From Paracoccus contaminans (GTDB lineage Bacteria; Pseudomonadota; Alphaproteobacteria; Rhodobacterales; Rhodobacteraceae): 64,000 nucleotides of DNA. Shown here piece after piece: positions 8,647-17,376 of the stretch; position 1 is the first letter of the stretch; each line of letters starts with the position of its first letter. The stretch covers positions 895,001 to 959,000 of the forward strand of contig NZ_CP020612.1 in NCBI RefSeq assembly GCF_002105555.1, written 5' to 3'. A program made the translations under genes and the position numbers. A model generated the notes under the pieces. The model was not told the DNA's origin. It was given only the letters and a program-made list of their open reading frames with translations, and ran no database searches.

Positions 8647-8772
8647 GGCTGGCCTGTGCTTTTGCGCCCCTGCGGGCATGGGCCCTTGGGCTGGAATGGG
8701 CGGGCGGTGACGGGGCGGGAAAGGGAACGCGCTGTCCTGGGCGCAGCCCCGCGCAAGGCGCCTGTGCACCGC

Positions 8773-9732
8773 TCAGGCCGCCATGCGCGTCAGGACGGCG
8801 CCGACCGACGGATGGACGCGCCCCAGATTTCTGACGGCCAGCCGCTTGAGGCGCGCCTTGGCGCCCGGATCGCGCGGAACGCCCGCCGCGCCGATCCCGG
8901 CCTTGCGCAGCGCCTCAAGCCGCCTGTCCATGGGAATGCGCAAGACCCCCCCGGCCAGGAAGGTTTCGCACAGTGCGGGCGGCAGGTTTTTCCACACGGT
9001 CCTCTGCAAGGCCCCAAGCGAAGCCTTGAGGTTCAGCTCGCGCCGCAGCCAGCCTGTGTTCAGGCCATTGTTGCGGGTGGTGGACTGTTCGTCTTGGGCC
9101 CATATGGCCAGCTTGTCATGGGCGATATAGACAGGCTCGGCGACAAGGCATGTGCGCAGATATTCCTCGAGCGTCGGAACGGTGTCCACGCGCACGGCCA
9201 GTTCGTTCCTGATGCGGCGGGACCAGAACACCGCACCGTTGGAAATGCCGATCGCACCGAAGATGGCCAGGCGCATCTCGGCGGGCGCATAGGCGCGTTG
9301 GTCATAGAGATTGTCAAAGACGCCCACATCGCCGATCCGGCTGTGATCTGTCCGGCTGTCATGTTCGACAACCTGGTTGATCTGGCAGATGGCCAGTTTC
9401 TCTTGTTCCAGAATATCGCGGCCGAGCGACAGGAAACCCGGCCGGATCTGGTTGTCATCCTCGAGCATGTAGAAATAGTCGGCGCGATAGGGGTTTTCAC
9501 GAAGAAAACAGTCGTCGAGATTGCGCACCATGAATTTCTGCGGACGGTTGGCGACATAGCGGATGCGCGGATCGCCGATGTCCTCGACCACGGCCTGCGC
9601 GCTGCTGTCGGGACAGTCGTCGCGCACCTCGCAGATCCAGTCCGAATGTGTCTGCGCCTGCAGGCAGGCCATGGCACGCCGCACCAGGTCGGGGCGGCGA
9701 TAAGTGGGCATTCTCACCAAAACCAGCGGCAT
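8773..9732 (-). CDS. Family 2 glycosyltransferase
   Basis: The 319-residue protein starts with PLVLVRMPTYRRPDLVRRA, the GT2 nucleotide-sugar-binding beginning. It has an MLEDDNQ acidic motif (DxD-like) near residue 90. The rest is soluble, without membrane helices, so it likely acts at the cytoplasmic face on a lipid-linked glycan. The ATG at 9730-9732 has TAGGA 6 nt upstream. An earlier in-frame start would add 29 unlike residues. It heads a minus-strand group with exoK and the acyltransferase. Acceptor and donor sugars are unknown. Confidence 0.85.
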   Translation of the reverse strand: MPLVLVRMPTYRRPDLVRRAMACLQAQTHSDWICEVRDDCPDSSAQAVVEDIGDPRIRYVANRPQKFMVRNLDDCFLRENPYRADYFYMLEDDNQIRPGFLSLGRDILEQEKLAICQINQVVEHDSRTDHSRIGDVGVFDNLYDQRAYAPAEMRLAIFGAIGISNGAVFWSRRIRNELAVRVDTVPTLEEYLRTCLVAEPVYIAHDKLAIWAQDEQSTTRNNGLNTGWLRRELNLKASLGALQRTVWKNLPPALCETFLAGGVLRIPMDRRLEALRKAGIGAAGVPRDPGAKARLKRLAVRNLGRVHPSVGAVLTRMAA

Positions 9733-10923
9733 GGAGGATCCTACCTGATGACGATACCTGTTTGTGACGAGGAAAGCACAATGCCGCATCCTGTTCTTTT
9801 CGGCAGGACGCCGCGCCACTCTTGCGCCCCTTCATCGCGCCCCTCGCCATCCGGCGCCCGAAAGGGGCAGGCAGCCTTTTTGACAAAGGGACGTCCACAG
9901 ACCTGAGGCACAGCAGGCCCGGCATGGGCGGGCCGCGCAAGGCAATCAACCACTCAGCGCATTTCGGGGGCGGAACTCGGCTTTCAGGCGATGTCCGATT
10001 CCCGCCCGGGGCCGGGCAAGCAGAGCCGCATTGCCGGCACCGGCCTCAAACCCGCAAGCGGTCTGCCTTGCGTGACCCGGTGCAACCCAATTCTTTTGGG
10101 GCCCGCGAAGCGCCAGCCGCTTCAGAAAGAGAAAGGCAGAAAAGCGGTTCGATCCGCGCGCCACTGGCCGAGCTGCCCCGGCGAAGGGCAAGGACACTTG
10201 AAATAGCTTTCCCTCCGATCCCGGCGGATCGGATCGACCAGACTGATTGAATTAGCTTTTGAATGTTGCCGTCATGGTGGAAAAGTCTGGCCGATCAATC
10301 CGCGCCTTTCTTCGGCGCAGCCAGCCCCTGTCCAGATTGCAGCAATCAGGAAAGGCCGCGCAATCGGCCCCGCGCTGCGCGATCCAGTCGATGCCGGTAT
10401 GGCAGCCCGCGCCCGGACCTGCGCCCGGCTGATCCAGCACCGTCCACAAGATGCGGGCCCAGTCCTCACGGCCGACGCGTCTGCTTTGGGCAGGCACGGC
10501 GGAGCCATCGTCCTTGGTGACCGTTCGGATGGTCGCGCGCGGCGGCGGATGCCGGGCAGTGATGGGCTCCAGCGCCCGCGAGAATTCGCCCTTCACACTG
10601 CTGAAGGGGATGACAATGCCAGCCTTCTCGAAAAGGCCTCATGGATGACGGGCCGCCCTTGCGCAAAGCGCATGGCTGCACTGCGCAACGGGATAGCAGT
10701 TGATCCTGCCAGCATCGGCGCATGTCCGCTTTCATCGAGCTGGCAAAATGGACAGGGCGGCGCCTGCAATGCATCCTCGCAATCAGTTTGCTTGACCCTC
10801 CTGGCCTGCTGTCGCATGAGCAGCGGGAAAAAAGCTGTCGCCCCTTCATGATGGCCGGGTTCCTGCAAGCCGCGTCATCGGCCGACCCGTTTTTGCCCCG
10901 ATCCGAGTGTGCCGCCGCCAGCC
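9733..10923. other. 1.2-kb stretch without a convincing gene; possible remnant on minus strand
   Basis: No frame here has a recognisable family. The most protein-like stretch is on the minus strand at about 10252-10635. It reads FEKAGIVIPFSSVKGEF, then RATIRTVTKDDGSAVPA, then GREDWARILWTVLDQPGA and a Cys-containing CHTGIDWIA...FPDCC end. It follows an in-frame stop and lacks a good start, so it could be a truncated gene or chance. The remainder, including the promoters of the flanking GT2 and flippase genes, shows no clear sites. A CCCAA-TTCT-TTGGG-like hairpin lies near 10086-10102. Confidence 0.4.
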
Positions 10924-12408
10924 ATGCCCAGCCCGCCGCCCCCCGCCCCCGAAGATCTGGCCCATTTCAGCAGCGGCCGCGCGCGGCGGGCCTTTACCGG
11001 CGTGCTGTGGTCGGGGGTCAATGCGCTGGTGCCGACGATTTCGGGACTGGTCGTGTTCCTGTTCGTCTCGCGCATCCTGGAACCGGCGGAACTGGGCTAT
11101 GTGTCGCTTGCCGTCGCGGTCGTGGGCACCTTGGGGGCGTTTTCGCCCGCGGGCTTCGGCGATGCGCTGGTGCAGCGATCGGCGCTGGACGGGCGCCACC
11201 TCGACACGACCTTCTGGCTGTGCCTGGTCTGGGGGGGCGCGCTTTACCTCGGCACGGTCCTGCTTGCCGGCCCCATCGCCGCCCTGATGCGCGAGCCGAT
11301 GCTCAACAGCCTTCTGCCGGTGGTCGGCCTGCGCCTGATCCTGGATCAAGCGGCGGTCGTCCCCTCGGCCCTGCTGAGCCGCAGCATGCAGTTCCGCTCC
11401 CTTGCTTTGCGCACGCTGATTGCCTCGGTCATGTCCATGATCGTCTGCCTTGCGGTCCTGCAGGCCGGATACGGAATGTGGGCGCTGGTGGCATCGCAGC
11501 TGGTGGGGGCGATCGTGGTCTGCGTGGTCAGCTGGATGGCGGTCGCCTGGCGGCCAGGCCGCGGGATGGATCGCGCGGCCCTGCGCGATCTGTCTCATTT
11601 CGGGGGCTTTGCGTCGGGCAGCCGGCTGATCAGCACGATCAATGTGGATCAGCTTCTGATCGGCCCGCTGATCGGCAGCACGGGCCTGGGCCTGTTCTCG
11701 TTCGCGCGGCGCATCTTCCAGATGCTGAACGACGTGCTGACCGGCGCGCTGGCCGGGGTCGCCTATCCGCTGCTGTCGTCGATGCAGAACGAGCCGGACA
11801 AGCTGCGCGAGGCCTATCTTGCCACGACGTTCCTGTCCTCGGTGCTGGCCTTTCCGTGTTTCGTCGGGCTGGCGCTGATCGCGGAAGACCTGATCCCGCT
11901 GCTGTTCGGCCCTCAGTGGACGGGGGCAGTGCCGGTGCTGCAATGGTTCTGCGCGATCGGGCTGCTCAGCTGCATCGGCATCCTGCAGGCCGCGCTGATC
12001 CGCGCCAAGGGCCGCGCCGACTGGTGGATGTGGTACCAGCTTGTCCAGCAGATCCTGACAGGCGCCGTGATCGTGCTGCTGGCCCGAATGGGAATCGTCG
12101 CGGCAATTGCCGGCATCGCGATCAAGACCTGGCTTGTCTGGCCCTTCGTGGCCCGCTTTGTCGGGCGGCTGCTGGATCTGGATATCCGCAGCTACATGGC
12201 TCAGTTCGCATTGCCCTTGGCGGGATGTGCCGCCATGGCGGCGGCAACAAGCGCGCTCGATCACGGCACCGCCCTGTCGGGGGCCGCCCTGCTCTGCACG
12301 AAGATCGCAGTCGGCGCGGCGGTCTATGCGGCGGTGCTGGTGCTGTTGGGCCGCAAACGCCTGCTCGAGCTTCGGGCGGTGATCGGCGCAGGCCGGCGGC
12401 GCGGATGA
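10924..12408 (+). CDS. Wzx-type polysaccharide flippase (lipopolysaccharide biosynthesis family)
   Basis: This protein of about 494 residues has 12 or more hydrophobic segments and belongs to the MATE/MOP polysaccharide-transport family (WzxC-like, ExoT role). Recognisable stretches are VLWSGVNALVPTISGLVVF near the start and ISTINVDQLLIGPLIG in the middle. It should flip the lipid-linked repeat unit across the inner membrane. A GTG at 10909 in the same frame is an alternative start; neither has a strong ribosome-binding site. The glycosyltransferase gene follows after 13 bp. Confidence 0.85.
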   Translation: MPSPPPPAPEDLAHFSSGRARRAFTGVLWSGVNALVPTISGLVVFLFVSRILEPAELGYVSLAVAVVGTLGAFSPAGFGDALVQRSALDGRHLDTTFWLCLVWGGALYLGTVLLAGPIAALMREPMLNSLLPVVGLRLILDQAAVVPSALLSRSMQFRSLALRTLIASVMSMIVCLAVLQAGYGMWALVASQLVGAIVVCVVSWMAVAWRPGRGMDRAALRDLSHFGGFASGSRLISTINVDQLLIGPLIGSTGLGLFSFARRIFQMLNDVLTGALAGVAYPLLSSMQNEPDKLREAYLATTFLSSVLAFPCFVGLALIAEDLIPLLFGPQWTGAVPVLQWFCAIGLLSCIGILQAALIRAKGRADWWMWYQLVQQILTGAVIVLLARMGIVAAIAGIAIKTWLVWPFVARFVGRLLDLDIRSYMAQFALPLAGCAAMAAATSALDHGTALSGAALLCTKIAVGAAVYAAVLVLLGRKRLLELRAVIGAGRRRG

Positions 12409-12421
12409 GGAGACATCACCC

Positions 12422-13300
12422 ATGACTGCGCGGCTTGTCTTTGTCATACCTGTGCGCCACCATCGGTCGGTTGCGGACTGGACGGTGGTGCAGCGAAACC
12501 TTGCGGCGACGCTGCAATCTGTCAGCGCGCAGACGGCACCCAACTGGGAATGCATCGTGGTGGCGAACACCGGCGCCCCGCTGCCGACCATGCCTGCGGG
12601 CTGCACCGTCCGCCATGTCGATCTGCCTTTGCCACAGATGCCGGACCGCATGCATGACCTTGAGGCGTATTATGACGCTGTCCGGCATGACAAGGGGCTG
12701 CGCCTTTATCATGGCGTGCGCGACATTTCGCCCGATCATCATGTCATGGTGGTCGATTTCGACGACTTCGTCAGTTGCCGGCTGGCCCAGATCGTAGCCG
12801 CCCGCCCGGACGCCCCTGGCTGGAGCGTGGAGCGGGGCTATGTCTGGTCAGGGGGAAACCTGCTGTTTCTGCATCGCGACTTTCACCGGCTGTGCGGAAC
12901 ATCCCATATCGTGCGGCGCGATCTTTACGGCAGCCTCGAACGCGGCGGCCGCCCCGACATGGGCGCGATCAAACGCTGGCTGGGCAGCCACATCTTCATC
13001 CATGACGACCTCGCCCGCGCAGGAACGCCCTTGATGCCGCTTCCCTTTCCGGGGGCTGTCTACCGGATCGGAAATCCCGGTTCGACCAGCGGAACCGGCG
13101 GCTTGCTGTCGGCGATGATCCCGCCCCGCAGCATTCTGACGCAACCGCATCGTGCCTTGTCCCGGCTGCGTCATTTCCGGCGCGTGACCGATGCCATACG
13201 CCGAGAGTTTTCGCTGCCCGCCGCGCCGTCAGACAGCCGGGCCGTTGCGGCCATGCGCCAGACCGGCACAAAGGCCCGCAAAGACAGGAGCCGCACATGA
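12422..13300 (+). CDS. Glycosyltransferase (GT-A, family 2-like), exopolysaccharide region
   Basis: This 292-residue protein starts with ARLVFVIPVRHH and carries VVDFDDFV, an acidic cluster typical of GT-A metal/nucleotide-sugar binding. No membrane segment is seen. GGAGA lies 9 nt before the ATG. The stop overlaps the pyruvyltransferase start (ATGA), so the two are coupled. It presumably adds a sugar to the lipid-linked repeat. Donor and linkage are unknown. Confidence 0.75.
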   Translation: MTARLVFVIPVRHHRSVADWTVVQRNLAATLQSVSAQTAPNWECIVVANTGAPLPTMPAGCTVRHVDLPLPQMPDRMHDLEAYYDAVRHDKGLRLYHGVRDISPDHHVMVVDFDDFVSCRLAQIVAARPDAPGWSVERGYVWSGGNLLFLHRDFHRLCGTSHIVRRDLYGSLERGGRPDMGAIKRWLGSHIFIHDDLARAGTPLMPLPFPGAVYRIGNPGSTSGTGGLLSAMIPPRSILTQPHRALSRLRHFRRVTDAIRREFSLPAAPSDSRAVAAMRQTGTKARKDRSRT

Positions 13301-14187
13301 AGCTGAGTTATTACAAGGAGGAGGTTCCGAACTTTGGTGACGAACTGAACCCCTGGCTTTGGGACCGGCTGCTGCCGGCAGGGTTTCTGGACGACGACCC
13401 GTCCGAACTTTTCATCGGCATCGGCTCGATCCTGTGGAATACCTGGCCGCGCACCTCGCTCAAGCATGTCATCGGGTCTGGCTATGGCGGCTATACGGCC
13501 GCGCCCGATCTTCACGATGGCAGCTGGAATGTGGTTTTCGTGCGCGGTCCCCGTACCGCCGAACGTCTGGGGCTGCCGCCGCAGACGGCCATCTGCGACA
13601 GCGCGATCCTGCTGCGGACGACCGACCTGCCCGAACCGGCGGGAGGGATCGACATCGGGTTCATGCCGCATTTCGAAAGCCTTCAGCGTGGTTTCTGGGC
13701 CGAGGCGTGCAGGCTCGCCGGGATCCGGCTGATCGACCCGCGCGGCGATGTGGAAACGGTGCTGTCGGAAATCCGCGGCTGCCGGATGCTCGTGACCGAG
13801 GCGATGCACGGCGCCATCGTGGCCGATGCCGTCCGCACGCCATGGGTCGGGGTGCGGCCCCTGCATTCCAGCCATCATACCAAATGGCTGGACTGGTCCG
13901 AGGCCTTGGGGATCGATCTGCGGATGCACGCCCTGCGGCCATCCAGCCTGCTCGAGGTGGACATGACGCTTGTCCGGCCGGGAAAGATGCATGGACCCAA
14001 TGGGAACAGATTGAACAAAAGCCTTCTTGCAGCACCCTTCAACAAGGCTCTTACCTACATGGCGGCGCAGCGGCTGCGCCAGATCGCCCGGCAAGAGCCG
14101 CAGCTCAGCAGCGATGCGAATATCGAACGCGCGACCGAGCGCGCCCATGCGGCGCTGGAGCGGTTCGTGTCCGCGCGCAAAGCCTGA
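13297..14187 (+). CDS. exoV: Polysaccharide pyruvyltransferase (ExoV-like)
   Basis: The 296-residue protein opens MKLSYYKEEVPNFGDELNPWLW, the N-terminal hallmark of the pyruvyl-transferase family (N-x-GD-x2). It later has VTEAMHGAIVADAVRTPWVGV, also family-specific. ExoV adds ketal-linked pyruvate to the terminal sugar of succinoglycan using phosphoenolpyruvate. AGGAG lies 6 nt before the ATG, which overlaps the upstream stop. A GC-rich stem-loop follows the gene. The pyruvylated sugar here is inferred only from ExoV. Confidence 0.88.
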   Translation: MKLSYYKEEVPNFGDELNPWLWDRLLPAGFLDDDPSELFIGIGSILWNTWPRTSLKHVIGSGYGGYTAAPDLHDGSWNVVFVRGPRTAERLGLPPQTAICDSAILLRTTDLPEPAGGIDIGFMPHFESLQRGFWAEACRLAGIRLIDPRGDVETVLSEIRGCRMLVTEAMHGAIVADAVRTPWVGVRPLHSSHHTKWLDWSEALGIDLRMHALRPSSLLEVDMTLVRPGKMHGPNGNRLNKSLLAAPFNKALTYMAAQRLRQIARQEPQLSSDANIERATERAHAALERFVSARKA

Positions 14188-14196
14188 ATGGCCCTG

Positions 14197-14230
14197 AGGG
14201 GGGCGCATCTGGCAAACCTGACGCCCCCCT
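14197..14230 (+). terminator. Stem-loop after exoV (possible terminator)
   Basis: A perfect 9-bp stem (AGGGGGGCG at 14197-14205, CGCCCCCCT at 14222-14230) with a 16-nt loop begins 10 bp after the exoV stop. Only a short TTGCGTCT follows, so intrinsic termination would be weak. It fits the end of the flippase-GT-exoV transcript. Confidence 0.5.
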
Positions 14231-14304
14231 TGCGTCTGGATCGTCATCACCGCCCTTAAGGCCGGGGCGACGATCGCCGGCGCCGCGCAAAGCCCGCCGG
14301 GTCA

Positions 14305-14705
14305 GCCAGCGCGGGGAATGGGTCTTTTTCAAGCTGCTGACGCGGCCTGATTTCCTGCGCAGACACGGGCTTTCCTATGATGAGGCGCTGCGGCAGGGAC
14401 AGGATTACGATCATTTTGTCCGCATGCTTCATGCCGGGGGCGCGCCTCAAGGTCAGCCTCAGGCCGGGATATGCGGCGCGCTGGCGGGATGCTTCGTTCA
14501 GTTCGCAGCACCGCACCGCCGATCTCAAGGGGCTGCATGCCGCCGCGCGGGCGCATGTTGCCCTGCCGCGGCTGCCGCATGGCGAATGCGCGGCCTTGCG
14601 CCGGCATGCGGCCGATCTCAACCACCGCCATCTTCTGCGCGATGCGCCGGACCGGCGGATGCGTGATGGGCGGCTGCGCATGGCTCTGTCGCCTCTCGCC
14701 CGGCC
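14305..14705 (+). pseudogene. Truncated, frameshifted GT2 glycosyltransferase remnant (ExoO/ExoW-like)
   Basis: Two reading frames together give the C-terminal part of a GT2 enzyme. The first reads WVFFKLLTRPDFLRRHGL, then SYDEALRQGQDYDHFVRML. The second continues ARLKVSLRPGYAARWR, then SSQHRTADLKGLHAAAR and ADLNHRHLLRDAPDRR. The switch falls in a run of five G near 14437-14441. Removing one G restores continuous HAGARLKVSL. The N-terminal catalytic half is missing upstream. It lies just past the exo operon, suggesting a lost repeat-unit glycosyltransferase. A sequencing error could explain the shift but not the missing N-terminus. Confidence 0.7.
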
Positions 14706-14778
14706 GCATGGCCTTGTGCCCGCGGCGCGGGGCGTTGCGGCCGGCAAGCTGGGGGACGGCAAGCAGGCGGGCATCCGG

Positions 14779-15939
14779 TCACGACAGCAGATCCCGCGCC
14801 TGCGCGGCATCGACAGGACCGGCGGCCATCGCCTTGCGCGCCTTCATGTGGATGCGGGGGCCGTTGATCGTCTCGACCGCCGTCAGGCGGTCATGGCCGT
14901 CAAAGCGGAACACGACATGGGGCGCAGGCTGTTCGGCCCGGTCCTCGGGCATGGCAAGGCCCGCGATCTGCAGCTTCCAGTCGGCCTGATCGGACCAGAA
15001 CCACGGCACCGCGGCATAGCCGGGCAGATTGCCCCCGGTCAGGCGGGCGGCGATGTGGCGGGCATGGTCGGTCGCCGCCTGCACGCTTTCCAGCCGCACC
15101 CGGCGGCCCGACCGCGCATCGGGAAAGGCGGCGCAATCGCCCAGGGCCGAGATCGCCGGATCGGCGGTCGTCAGCTGCCCGTCCACCCAGATGCCGTTCG
15201 CGGCCTCAAGCCCCGCATCCTCGGCCAGCTCGGTGTTGGGGCGCACGCCTGCGGCCAGCAGCACGTCATCAGCCTCGACCACCGCGCCGCTGGTCAGGAC
15301 CATCCCTTCCCCTGTCACGGCGGCAACGGGATCGGCCAGCCGCAGGTCGGTGCCCAGCGCCCGGTGCATGTCGGCGAAATCCTGCGACATCTGGGGCGAC
15401 ACGGCGCGGGCCATCAGGCGCGGCCCTGCCTCGGCCAGCACCACCTCGTGCCCCAGCTTGCGGGCGACGGCGGCGAATTCCAGCCCGATGAAGCCGCCCC
15501 CGATCACCGCAAAGCGGCGCGGCGCGGCCAGGCGCCGGCGCAGCACCCGCGCATCGGCCAGGGTCCGCAGATCGACCGTCCGCTCGATCCCCGGGAGCGG
15601 CGGGCGCAGGTTGCGCGCCCCGGTGGCCAGGATCAGGTGGTCATAGGCGATCCGCCCCGCATCGGTCACGACCTGCCGGGCGGCGCGGTCGATCGCCCGC
15701 GCAGCGGTTGCGGGACGATAATCGATCTGCTTGGCGGCAAGGAAGCTTTCGGGCCGCAGGGCCAGCGCCTCTTCGTTGCCGTCGAACATATAGGCCTTGG
15801 ACAACGGCGGGCGCTGATAGGGCAGGCCCGGTTCGTCCCCCAGCAGGATCACCGGCCCCTCATGGCCGTTCTGGCGCAGCGAGATCGCCGCCTGCAACCC
15901 GCCCTGGCCTGCGCCGATGATGACGACGACGCCGCTCAA
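14779..15939 (-). CDS. FAD-dependent ferredoxin reductase (P450/putidaredoxin-reductase type)
   Basis: This protein of about 386 residues is an NAD(P)H:ferredoxin reductase of the class that feeds bacterial P450s. It has an N-terminal FAD site (VVVIIGAGQGGLQAA), GLPYQRPPLSKAY, an NAD site (FAVIGGGFIGLEFAAVARKLG), ALGDCAAFP and the family C-terminal PWFWSDQADWKLQIAG. The start is a TTG at 15937-15939, overlapping the ferredoxin stop as TTGA. No ATG fits near it. All motifs look intact although its ferredoxin and P450 partners upstream are decayed, so it may be expressed without a partner or be decaying too. Confidence 0.82.
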   Translation of the reverse strand: MSGVVVIIGAGQGGLQAAISLRQNGHEGPVILLGDEPGLPYQRPPLSKAYMFDGNEEALALRPESFLAAKQIDYRPATAARAIDRAARQVVTDAGRIAYDHLILATGARNLRPPLPGIERTVDLRTLADARVLRRRLAAPRRFAVIGGGFIGLEFAAVARKLGHEVVLAEAGPRLMARAVSPQMSQDFADMHRALGTDLRLADPVAAVTGEGMVLTSGAVVEADDVLLAAGVRPNTELAEDAGLEAANGIWVDGQLTTADPAISALGDCAAFPDARSGRRVRLESVQAATDHARHIAARLTGGNLPGYAAVPWFWSDQADWKLQIAGLAMPEDRAEQPAPHVVFRFDGHDRLTAVETINGPRIHMKARKAMAAGPVDAAQARDLLS

Positions 15940-16253
15940 AGCTGTTCACCCGGCAGGTGGACGGCCAGCCCGTCCGGTTCGGGCGTCGGCCGGATCTGGC
16001 TAAACGGGCGCGAGGCGGGCGCCCATTCGGCGCCCTCCAGCATGTCATGCCCGCCCGCGCGCCGCGCGCCGGTGCGGCCGGCCCAGGCCGCGTCCAGATG
16101 GCCATGGCTGGTCGCGCATGTCATCGCGCCGCGCCATCGGCCGACGATGCCCCCAGCGTCATGGGCAAGGGGAGTGTGCACGACATCGGCGCCGGCATCA
16201 TCCCGAAGGGTGGTGCGGGCGCCCTCGGCGGCGACATGGGTGAGAGTGGCCAT
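15936..16253 (-). pseudogene. [2Fe-2S] ferredoxin with three of four cysteine ligands lost
   Basis: The open frame (105 codons, ATG at 16251-16253) aligns throughout with P450-type [2Fe-2S] ferredoxins of about 106 residues. It starts MATLTHVAAEGARTTL, contains MLEGAEWAPA and ends DGLAVHLPGEQL. The ligand pattern C-x5-C-x2-C...C is broken: position 40 is Trp, 46 is the only Cys retained (AMTCATSH), 49 is Ser and the last position is Ser85 (PFSQIR). No frameshift is seen. It cannot bind a normal cluster, so I treat it as a pseudogene. It overlaps the reductase start. Confidence 0.75.
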
Positions 16254-16309
16254 GGGGGGTTCTCGCTCTGGCTGATCGGTTGGGTTGGCGTATAGGGGGG
16301 CCGGGGGCA

Positions 16310-16812
16310 TCAGCCCAGAACAACCGGCATGTCGATCGGCCCGCGCAAGCCGAAGCCGCGCCATTTCACCGCCCCCAAGGCCGTGCCGGCGCATGTTCGG
16401 GAACCGCTCGAACGGCATCGGCAGGATGACCGTGACGGGGCCGGATGACAAAGGCGCGGTGCGGGCCGGGCGCCCGCGCCGGGTTCATCGCCATGCGCTC
16501 GCGCCTGTGTTCGGCCCCGTCCTTGCGCATCAGCCTATGGGCCAAGGCGGGCTGCATCGGCATGCGCGGATCGTGCGAGCTGAACGGTTCGGGATCGTCA
16601 CTGACCGTCCTGGTGCCGTCATATTGCGCCACGAAACTTCGCCGGGCAGAGGCAACGCGGATCACCCGCGTCTGCGCCCGCATCCGGCGCTGGATCGGAT
16701 CGGGGTCCGGCATCAGCTGCTTGATCCTGGTCGCATCGTCAAGCGGCGGCGGCATTGGTCCCCTCTTCGTCTTCCCCGCAGGCAGGTTAAAGACCGCGTG
16801 GGCATGATCCAT
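16310..16812 (-). pseudogene. Cytochrome P450 remnant with internal deletion and frameshift
   Basis: The N-terminal part is readable from an ATG at 16810-16812. It shows GPMPPPLDDATR, then RVIRVASARRSFVAQYD, DPEPFSSHDPRMPMQ and HRRERMAMNPA, typical of a soluble P450 N-terminal third. The C-terminal end is readable as PFERFPNMR and, after a frame change near 16365, as VKWRGFGLRGPIDMPVVLG followed by TGA at 16310. The heme-binding Cys region and about 250 residues between are absent, probably by deletion near 16450. A full P450 would need about 1.2 kb. The order P450, ferredoxin, reductase matches a class I P450 operon. Confidence 0.78.
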
Positions 16813-16879
16813 CGGCCGCTCTGGATGGGCGTCATCGAAATCCTGGATGGGCGCGCCATGGCCTTGCCCGGCCATCCCG

Positions 16880-17160
16880 ATCGCGGCGCCGCGCCTGCTG
16901 GTCAGAGGTGATACCCCCGCGCCGAGATCGGGCCGATGCTCGAACGGCTGGACAGCCTGGCAGGGCCGCAGCAGGTCGATCCGGCCCAAGGCGGAGGGCC
17001 AGTTCACGCTGAGCTGCAATCATCACGAATGTCTGCTGCTCGCCCCGCCGCTGATGCGCCGGATGCGCGGCGGCGTCATCGATTCGCGCGGGCGCGCGGT
17101 CGAACGGCTGCCCGCCCCAAGGGCGGACATGATGATCGGCCCTTACGATTGCGCCCAAGG
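16880..17160 (+). pseudogene. LysR-type regulator remnant
   Basis: Pieces in different frames read RLLVRGD and TP, AEIGPMLERLDSLAG, then FTLSCNHHECLLLAPPLMRRMR. These correspond to the stretch after the helix-turn-helix and the first strand of the effector domain of LysR regulators. The helix-turn-helix itself and the C-terminal half are missing. It lies divergent to the P450 remnant, as a regulator would. The family call is moderately secure; function is lost. Confidence 0.55.
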
Positions 17161-17376
17161 CGGGGGCCATGCGCGCGCTGAGGATGATGGCTGTGCGCCG
17201 CCCGGCGGGGCGCGGCCGTCTTGTTCCCGATCAGGGCGCGCCGCCCCGGCTGCGTCCTGGCGGGCGGGATGCGGAAAGGTGCCGGGGGTCCGTGACGGCG
17301 CCGCGCGGGCCGTGCTAAGGATGCGCCGCGCTGGCGCGCGCAATGCGCCCATGCCTGAACGTTTGGGAGGAAAGCC

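Noticed and set aside
10080..10110. A tRNA-like or terminator hairpin
   Set aside because: Only a short CCCAA/TTGGG stem is present, with no cloverleaf arms and no U-tract.
9822..10250. A 142-codon plus-strand frame in the exo intergenic region
   Set aside because: Composition is dominated by Arg/Pro/Gly, there is no ribosome-binding site and no family resemblance.
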